Shown piece after piece: positions 49,970 through 55,221 of a DNA stretch of 55,221 nt. Source of the stretch: Polyangium sp. 6x1 (GTDB lineage Bacteria > Myxococcota_A > Polyangia > Polyangiales > Polyangiaceae). A model generated the notes under the pieces. That model saw only the letters and a list, made by a program, of their open reading frames with translations, made no database searches and was not told the origin of the DNA. The translations under genes were made by a program, and so were the position numbers. The stretch is from positions 1 to 55,221 of the forward strand of contig NZ_JARZHH010000073.1 of NCBI RefSeq assembly GCF_029946515.1. Direction: 5' to 3'. Numbering within the stretch: the first letter of the stretch is position 1; every line of letters starts with the position of its first letter.

Positions 49970-52146
49970 AGCGGCGCTCGCTCGGGATCCTGTCGGCGGC
50001 CCTGATCCTCGCGCCGGGCATGGCGCGCGCGGCCGATCCGCCCGCGGCGCCGGCTCCCGTGCAACCGGCGCCGACGCCGGGCGGCTGGGCCGGGGAGCTC
50101 GACGCGCTGTCGAAATGGATCGCGGACCGGGGCAAGGGGCCTTCGTGCGCGGCGCGATGTTATACGCTCGAGACGCTGAAGCTCTCGGGCCGGGTGGGGG
50201 AGGGGCCGCTCGAATTCGAGCTCGTGGGTCGGGTGCTCGCGGACGGGGCCGTCGACGTGCCGCTGTTCGGTTCACCGAAAGAGGTGCGGCTCGAAGGCGT
50301 GACCGAGAACGACAAGGAAGCGGCGATCGGATTCGAGGGCGATCGGTATTTCCTGCACACGTCCGCCAAGCGGTTCGTGCTCAAAGGAAAGATGACGCTC
50401 GGGACCGATCTGACGCTGCAGATCGCCGGGCCGCTGAACACGCTGGAGGCGGACCTCGCGGCGGGCGCGGTGGTCGAGGGGTCGCGTTTGTCCGGGATCC
50501 TGGGGACGACGATCCACCTGAGCCGGCAAGACAAGGCGGCCGAGGCGGGGCCCACGGTCTTCCAGCTCTCGCGCGCGGTGCGCGTGGGGCGCGAGATCAG
50601 CTTCGAATATCGGCTCGTGATGCGCTCGGGGACGGACCTCGGGGTCGTGCGATTGCCGCTCACGCTCGGCGAGAAGGTGCTCGACGTGACGGGCGCGACG
50701 GGCTTCCGCGTCGAGGGAAATGAGCTCGTGTTGCCGACGTCGGGCCGGACGGCGGAGATGACGATCACGGGCACGCTCGCGAAGCTCGAGGCGATGGCGC
50801 CGGACGCGCGATCGGGCTACGAGTGGTGGCTCCTCGAGAGCGATCCGGAGCATCGCGTGGCCGTGACCGGGGACGCGCGGCAGGTCGATTCGGCCGAGTC
50901 GCCCATTCCACGGTCGCAGCCGACGTCGCGGCTGTTTCTGGTGCAAAAAGGCCAGAAGATGGAGGCGGCCGTGACACCGCTCGCGGCCGTGGACGCGCTC
51001 GCGGCGGTGGTGCAATCGCACCAGCGGACGGTGGTGGTGACGGCGCGCGGAGACGTGGTCTCGCAGGATCACGTGAACTACGAGAACAATGGCGTCGATT
51101 ACCTCGCGTTCGCCCCGTCGGGCCGGCCGATCTTCCTGTCCACGTCGGGGAAGGCCGAGCGGATCATGCGGCAGGGCGCGGACGCGGAGGAGATCCTGGT
51201 GCCCCTCCGGACGGGGAGCCAATCCGTGCAGGTGCAATCGCTCTCGCAGACGGGATTGAAGCCGCTCTTCGGGACGGTGACGGTGCCGATGCCGTCGTAT
51301 GCATTGACGGCGAGCCGCATGCATCTGACCGTGGGGTTGCCCGCGGGGGTGTTCCCGCTGGCGCTGCTCGGCGGGGATCGGCCGAAATGGGCGGTGGAGG
51401 GGAGCGATCTCCTGGTGTCGGGCATCGGCTTCGCGGCCGGGTGGGCCGCGGTGCGGCCGGGGCCGGGGACGAGCGCGTCGCGATTGCGGACGCTCCGCAT
51501 TCTGGGTGGAATCGTGCTCGCGTCGTTGTGGTTCCTCTGGGAGCCGGGGTTCATTCTTTCGCTCATCGCGCTGGGGCTCTGGGGGCTCATCTGGCTCGTG
51601 GGCGTGTTCGCGAAGGGCACGGCGCGGGTGGCCGCGACGGTCGTGCTCCTCGGCGGGCTCGGGTTCGTGGGGCTCGTCGGCCTCGCCGCGATGGGCTCGC
51701 GGGCGCCGATGAAATCGTCGGACCTCCGCTACGAGCCGCCGCCGCAGACGGCCTCGGCGCCGGCCACGGCGGCGAGCGGCGGAAAGCTCGACGAAGATCG
51801 GGCGGGCAAGGGTTGGATGGACAAGGGCGGCGGGGTGCTGGAGGGCGTGACGCCGGTGCCGCTGCCGCTGCCGGATTATCGGCATTCGATGAGCGCGAGC
51901 CGTGAGCTCGTGACGAAGGATCGGCCGTTCCGTCCGACGCTGGTGTACGTGACGGACACGGCCGTCGCCCCGATCGCGGTGCTCTGGCTCGTGGGCCTGG
52001 CGATCGTGGTGAGCGCGCATCGAGGGCGCATGAAGGATGCATATCGGCGGCTGCGCGAGCGGATCGACCGCGCGGCGGCGGCGCCGGCTGAGGCGAAGGC
52101 GGCGAACGTCGAGGCGCCGAAGGACAAAGAAGGAGAAAAGGAATGA
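49966..52146 (+). CDS. Exported, membrane-anchored protein of unknown function with apparent CTG start
   Basis: A 726-residue protein. Translated from CTG 49966 it begins with a near-perfect signal peptide (KRRSLGILSAALILAPGMARA, cleaved after ARA). No ATG, GTG or TTG occurs in frame between 49843 and the ATG inside the signal peptide, and the only upstream start, ATG 49840, would add 42 residues overlapping the PHP gene. The exported part (about 25-510) is beta-rich with one Cys pair (GPSCAARCYTLE). Three hydrophobic segments lie at about 508-580 and another at about 665-685. The end is a charged, Lys/Glu-rich tail. It overlaps the parvulin gene by 4 bp. Confidence 0.72.
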   Translation: MKRRSLGILSAALILAPGMARAADPPAAPAPVQPAPTPGGWAGELDALSKWIADRGKGPSCAARCYTLETLKLSGRVGEGPLEFELVGRVLADGAVDVPLFGSPKEVRLEGVTENDKEAAIGFEGDRYFLHTSAKRFVLKGKMTLGTDLTLQIAGPLNTLEADLAAGAVVEGSRLSGILGTTIHLSRQDKAAEAGPTVFQLSRAVRVGREISFEYRLVMRSGTDLGVVRLPLTLGEKVLDVTGATGFRVEGNELVLPTSGRTAEMTITGTLAKLEAMAPDARSGYEWWLLESDPEHRVAVTGDARQVDSAESPIPRSQPTSRLFLVQKGQKMEAAVTPLAAVDALAAVVQSHQRTVVVTARGDVVSQDHVNYENNGVDYLAFAPSGRPIFLSTSGKAERIMRQGADAEEILVPLRTGSQSVQVQSLSQTGLKPLFGTVTVPMPSYALTASRMHLTVGLPAGVFPLALLGGDRPKWAVEGSDLLVSGIGFAAGWAAVRPGPGTSASRLRTLRILGGIVLASLWFLWEPGFILSLIALGLWGLIWLVGVFAKGTARVAATVVLLGGLGFVGLVGLAAMGSRAPMKSSDLRYEPPPQTASAPATAASGGKLDEDRAGKGWMDKGGGVLEGVTPVPLPLPDYRHSMSASRELVTKDRPFRPTLVYVTDTAVAPIAVLWLVGLAIVVSAHRGRMKDAYRRLRERIDRAAAAPAEAKAANVEAPKDKEGEKE

Positions 52147-52691
52147 TGAAGGCAGGAAAAGGCGGTTTCGTGACGCTCCTCGCCGCGACGCTGCTCGTGG
52201 CGTGCGGCGGCGCAGCTCCGGAGCCCGTCACGCCCGCGGAAAAGGCGCCCGAGAAGGTCGCCGAGGCGCCGAAGCCCGAGGCGGCGCCGGCCGGGCCGGA
52301 CGCGGAGAAGGCCGCACAATGTATTGCTACGGCAAACGCGCAGCGCGCGAAGTTCAGCGGCGAGCCGCCGAAGGTGACCGTCAAGCACATCCTCGTGAGG
52401 TACGCCGGGTCGAAAAACGCCGACGCGTCCATGAAGCGCACGCGCGAGGAGGCGTGTCTGCGGGCGATGGAGGCGCGCGACAAGCTGCGTGAGGGCGCGG
52501 ATTTCGACGAGATGGTGAAGGAGTACAGCGAGGAGCCCGGCGCGGCGTCGCGCGGCGGCTCCGTGGGGGAGATCGAGCGCTCGATGGTCGTGAAGAACTT
52601 CGCGGACGCGGCGTTCGAGCTGTCCGTGAACCAGATGAGCGACGTCGTGGAGACGGAGTTCGGCTTCCACCTGATCGTGCGCTCGCAGTGA
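52143..52691 (+). CDS. Parvulin-type peptidyl-prolyl isomerase lipoprotein
   Basis: A 182-residue lipoprotein (lipobox LLVAC, Cys21). A Pro/Ala/Glu-rich linker (about 25-55) leads to a PpiC-type rotamase domain: VTVKHILVRYAGSKN, EARDKLREGADFDEMVKEYSEEPGAASRGGSVGEIERSMVVKNFADAAFELSVNQMSDVVETEFGFHLIVRS. This covers the full parvulin fold and ends exactly with the domain. It should assist folding of exported proteins at the membrane, possibly the products of the three genes before it. ATG 52143 overlaps the upstream stop. Confidence 0.9.
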   Translation: MMKAGKGGFVTLLAATLLVACGGAAPEPVTPAEKAPEKVAEAPKPEAAPAGPDAEKAAQCIATANAQRAKFSGEPPKVTVKHILVRYAGSKNADASMKRTREEACLRAMEARDKLREGADFDEMVKEYSEEPGAASRGGSVGEIERSMVVKNFADAAFELSVNQMSDVVETEFGFHLIVRSQ

Positions 52692-52700
52692 GCGAAACGA

Positions 52701-52743
52701 AAAAGGCGCGCCCCCGGTTCTCCCCGGGCGGCGCGCCTTTTTT
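52701..52743. terminator. Bidirectional Rho-independent terminator
   Basis: GGCGCGCC (52705-52712) pairs with GGCGCGCC (52730-52737), and the loop contains a smaller CCCGG/CCGGG pairing. The stem is followed by six T on the plus strand and preceded by a run of A, which gives T on the minus strand. It lies between the convergent parvulin and GST genes. Confidence 0.88.
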
Positions 52744-52766
52744 CATTTCTTACGACGTCGAACGAA

Positions 52767-53384
52767 TCAGCGGGCCTTGCCGATCGCCTTCTGCCAGGAC
52801 GGGCGCTCGCTGATGCGGCTCCACCACGCCGCGACGTTCGGGCGCTCCTTGACGATGTCGCCGAGGCCCGTGTCGAAGAGGTATTGGAAGTACGGCGCGT
52901 ACGTGATCTCCGCGATCGAGAACGAGCCGGCGATGAACTCCTTGCCGACGAGCGCGCGCTCGAGCACGTCGAGGGCCTTCGCCGCGCCCTCCTTGCCGTT
53001 CTTCACGACCTCCGGATCCGGCGTCGTGCCCTTCATCGGCGAGAAGAAGATCTCGAGGATCGCCTTCATCGCGGGCGGGCTGAAGTACGACTGCTCGACG
53101 CTGATCCACTGCTCCATGACCCCGAGGTCCTTCGCGTCCGTCGGGGCGAGGCCGCCGAGCTTCGCGTTGAGGTAACGCAGGATCGCGCGCGACTCGTAGA
53201 GCACGAAGCCGTCGTCCTCGAGGACCGGCACGACGCCGAAGGGATGGCGGGCGAGGTGCTCGGGGCTCTTCTGCTCGCCCTTCATGATGTCGACGAGCAC
53301 GAACTCGTAATCCACGCCCTTCTCTGCCAGAGCGCAAAGGACCTTGCGCGTGCACGTGCTCGCCGGATGACCGTAGACCTTCAT
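52767..53384 (-). CDS. Glutathione S-transferase
   Basis: A 205-residue enzyme of standard GST length. The N-terminal thioredoxin-like domain (MKVYGHPASTCTRKVLCALAEKGVDYEFVLVDIMKGEQKSPEHL) includes the Ser used for thiolate activation in phi/theta-type enzymes, NPFG-like ARHPFGVVPVLEDDGFVLYESRAILRYL carries the cis-Pro and the ES glutathione-binding pair, and the helical C-terminal domain contains FSIAEITYAPYFQYL. It conjugates glutathione or an analogous thiol to electrophiles. A very strong GGAGGAGG lies before the ATG. Confidence 0.92.
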   Translation of the reverse strand: MKVYGHPASTCTRKVLCALAEKGVDYEFVLVDIMKGEQKSPEHLARHPFGVVPVLEDDGFVLYESRAILRYLNAKLGGLAPTDAKDLGVMEQWISVEQSYFSPPAMKAILEIFFSPMKGTTPDPEVVKNGKEGAAKALDVLERALVGKEFIAGSFSIAEITYAPYFQYLFDTGLGDIVKERPNVAAWWSRISERPSWQKAIGKAR

Positions 53385-53457
53385 GGAATTCCTCCTCCCC
53401 GTCACGCAACGGGACGTTTCGCCCCGCTCCCATACTCCCGCTGGATAGCGTCGTCCA

Positions 53458-53479
53458 CCCTCGCGATAGGCCGCGAGGG
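53458..53479. terminator. Hairpin between the large secreted protein and the GST gene
   Basis: CCCTCGCG and CGCGAGGG form a perfect 8-bp stem with a 6-nt loop, 27 bp past the stop of the minus-strand gene at 53506. There is no T-run, so it could be a weak terminator, an mRNA-stabilising structure or an operator for the GST gene. Confidence 0.35.
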
Positions 53480-53505
53480 ATGGTGCGCCGCGTCGGGCGC
53501 GAGCG

Positions 53506-55221
53506 TCACAATCCGTAAACGTGGACGTCGTCGATTCGCCATTCCTCGGCGAGGGCGTCGCCTCCGGCGGTCTGGTCGTCGTAATGGAAGCGGATGGCGA
53601 AGGGCTTGCCCGCGACGAGCCCCGAGAGGTCGATGCGGACGTGCCCCGAAGCGTCGAGCGTGTACGCGGCGATGGGGCTGAAAGGCCCGCCCATGACGGA
53701 GATTTCGACCGCGGCGCGGTCCGTGGCCGAGGTCCAGTGGTCGAAATTGTGGTCGAATTCGAGGAAGACGCGCGTGAACGGGGCCGCGTCGAGGGTCGGG
53801 GAGGCGAGGATCTCGCCGTCGAGCGCGACGTCGAGCTCGTCCTTGACGAGCATGTAAGCGCCGCCGGAGGCGCTGCCCGTGGTGTTGTCCTGGGGGCAGC
53901 CGAGGAGCGGGTCGCAGCGGTAGAAGCCCTTGCCGTCACCGCCGGCGTCGACGGTGGAGAACGGGTCGAAGTTCGTCGAGAAATCCTGCGCGAGGAGGTT
54001 CGTCACCGCGGCACATTTGGGGCCCATGCCGAGGTCGACGCAGGCCGCGCCGGCGGCGCAGCGGTTTGTCTTTCCAGACGGATCGCAGGCGAGGCCCGAG
54101 GCGAGGACGGGGCGGATCGTCGCTTCGAGGCCATACGCGCCGACATCCATCGCGCTGAAGCCGTCGACGACGACGTAATACGTGCCGGCGGCGAGGTTCG
54201 TCAGGTCAAACGACTCGGGGTGGCCGCCGAGCTCGGCGTCGGCGCAAGCGAGCTCGTTTGCATTCATGGCGCAAGCGTCGAGCAGGTATACGCCGACGTC
54301 GAAGAGGGGCGAGGAGGGCGCGACGCGGACCGAGAGATCGGCCGGGCCGGAGAGCGTGAGCGCATACACGGCCTCGGGGCCGCCGCCGGTGCAGCTCGCG
54401 GAGAGGTCAGCGGCGTCCGCGGCGAGCGTGGTGCCGGCGTAGTTGCCCGCGGATGCAGAGGAGGGCATTGCGCAGGTGCCCGAGGCCTCGACGGGGGCGA
54501 AAGGCCGCTCGGTGACGCGGAGCTCGTAGGGGCCGACGTCGGCCGCCGCATAACCCGAGACGACGAGGAAGACGGGCGTCGCGGGCGGCAAGACCGCGGT
54601 TTCGACGCGCGCGAGGGGGCCGTCGCCGCTGTCGTCGTCGCAAGCGTGCTCGGCGCTGGTGTCGAGGCAGTCGAGGTAAGCCCAGGCGACGGTATCGTCG
54701 AGCGCGCCGCCGATGTCCGTGGTCTCGAAGGTCACGCGCGCGGGAGACGAGCCCGTGACGTATCGATGCACGATCGCAGGCGCCATCGTGCCGCCGGCCG
54801 AGCAGGTTGGCGCGCCGAACCCGAGGACGGGAGAGCCGATCGTGGTGCCGGCATACACGAGCGTCTCGCCCTGCATCTGGCCCTTGGCGAGCAGGTCGAC
54901 GGCGTCGCCGCAGGTGGTGCCGGGCTCGAGGAGACATTGGGAGGAGCAACCATCGGCAGGCATGGTGTTGCCGTCGTCGCAGGTCTCGCCCGGCTCGATG
55001 AGGTCGTTGCCGCAGAGAAGCGAGGAGCCGCCTTGGCCCCCGGCGCCGCCGTTTCCTGCGCCGCCCATGCCGCCCGCGCCGCCGCTGCCGCCTGTGCCGC
55101 CTTGCCCACCTGCGCCGCCGATACCGCCTGCGCCGCCGATACCGCCTGTGCCGCCTGCGCCGCCGATACCGCCAGCGCCGCCGCTGCCGCCCGCGCCGCC
55201 ACTGCCGCCCGCGCCGCCACT
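53506..55221 (-). CDS. Large secreted Gly-rich protein with myxobacterial disulfide repeat and PPC-like domains (5' end outside window)
   Basis: The frame is open to the right edge, so the N-terminus is missing; 571 residues are visible. It begins with a Gly-rich GGAGGxGG linker (about 65 residues). Next comes LCGNDLIEPGETCDDGNTMPADGCSSQC, the Cys-rich repeat common in myxobacterial surface proteins. Two pre-peptidase-like domains follow (FETTDIGGALDDTVAWAYLDC ... VFLVVSGYAAADVGPYELRV; YALTLSGPADLSVRVAPSS ... TYYVVVDGFSAMDVGAYGLE). The last 170 residues are a jelly-roll-like region ending WRIDDVHVYGL. It is probably a surface or secreted adhesion-type protein. Confidence 0.82.
   Translation of the reverse strand, partial: SGGAGGSGGAGGSGGAGGIGGAGGTGGIGGAGGIGGAGGQGGTGGSGGAGGMGGAGNGGAGGQGGSSLLCGNDLIEPGETCDDGNTMPADGCSSQCLLEPGTTCGDAVDLLAKGQMQGETLVYAGTTIGSPVLGFGAPTCSAGGTMAPAIVHRYVTGSSPARVTFETTDIGGALDDTVAWAYLDCLDTSAEHACDDDSGDGPLARVETAVLPPATPVFLVVSGYAAADVGPYELRVTERPFAPVEASGTCAMPSSASAGNYAGTTLAADAADLSASCTGGGPEAVYALTLSGPADLSVRVAPSSPLFDVGVYLLDACAMNANELACADAELGGHPESFDLTNLAAGTYYVVVDGFSAMDVGAYGLEATIRPVLASGLACDPSGKTNRCAAGAACVDLGMGPKCAAVTNLLAQDFSTNFDPFSTVDAGGDGKGFYRCDPLLGCPQDNTTGSASGGAYMLVKDELDVALDGEILASPTLDAAPFTRVFLEFDHNFDHWTSATDRAAVEISVMGGPFSPIAAYTLDASGHVRIDLSGLVAGKPFAIRFHYDDQTAGGDALAEEWRIDDVHVYGL
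55062..55221. repeat. Imperfect Gly-linker repeat (GGxGG-coding), reaching the window edge
   Basis: Short 9- and 18-bp units (ccgccXXcgccgcc type) run through this end of the window and encode, on the minus strand, Gly-Gly-Ala-Gly-Gly-(Ser/Thr/Ile). They form the linker of the secreted protein and are prone to length change by slippage. Confidence 0.85.

Overview
The window is very GC-rich chromosomal DNA with strong G/C preference at third codon positions. The gene content points to a myxobacterium of the Polyangiales type (Sorangium/Polyangium-like relatives). Signs are the many lipoproteins with Gly/Ser-rich linkers, an RCC1-propeller lipoprotein with Cys-rich segments, a hub-type Ser/Thr kinase and a PP2C phosphatase, an RsbR-like STAS protein, an EF-hand protein, a myxobacterial 'CGNxxxExGExCDDGN' disulfide repeat, a steroid 5-alpha-reductase-like enzyme and a class III polyhydroxyalkanoate (PHA) synthase. 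I see no phage, insertion sequence, CRISPR array, rRNA or tRNA. The assignment is an inference from gene families, not from a marker gene.

Layout. 1-5447: the end of a Pro/Ala-rich protein, pyrE, a 21-bp minisatellite, and on the minus strand glyQ, a P-loop ATPase and a TPR protein whose N-terminus looks like a dead NTPase. 5448-6246: a regulatory gap and a single-domain response regulator. 6260-12043: a PHA module made of an acyl-CoA synthetase, phaR, a phasin-like gene, a second acyl-CoA synthetase, a short PhaE-like subunit and phaC. Two matching palindromes lie upstream of phaR and of the phasin-like gene and are good candidates for PhaR operators. 12056-16600 (minus): Cys-rich membrane protein, small Gly-rich protein, PP2C phosphatase, two surface lipoproteins. 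16745-21292 (plus): membrane protein, small hypothetical and radical SAM enzyme in translational coupling, then a Ser/Thr kinase with what looks like a degenerate GGDEF domain. 21293-24274: divergent gamma-type transsulfuration enzyme and sulfite/nitrite reductase (sulfur assimilation). 24345-27035: a large lipoprotein hydrolase whose Shine-Dalgarno sequence is buried in a perfect hairpin. 27051-32959: mismatch uracil-DNA glycosylase, RsbR-like protein, type II pantothenate kinase, TPR protein, beta-lactamase-fold lipoprotein.

32972-36129 (minus): an HmuY-like haem-binding lipoprotein coupled to a TonB-dependent receptor, behind a sigma70-like promoter and a Fur-like 7-1-7 palindrome, which reads as an iron-regulated haem uptake operon. 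36187-39397: S9 oligopeptidase and an outer-membrane protein, divergent across a symmetric array of four TTGCGCAA-type sites. 39495-43895: FAD enzyme, steroid-5-alpha-reductase-like enzyme, dihaem cytochrome lipoprotein, methyltransferase, EF-hand protein. 44042-47956 (minus): coupled lipoprotein pair and a GH13 amylase-family enzyme. 47981-52691 (plus): a tight four-gene run of lipoprotein, PHP phosphoesterase, large membrane-anchored protein (apparently with a CTG start) and parvulin lipoprotein, ending at a bidirectional terminator. 52767-55221 (minus): a glutathione S-transferase and the 3' part of a large secreted Gly-rich protein that runs off the window.

The strongest leads for something undescribed are the ATPase/pseudo-NTPase-TPR pair with its repeat-rich surroundings, the radical SAM operon, and the four-gene envelope operon near the right end. 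Most function calls rest on motifs read by eye; no database search was possible.
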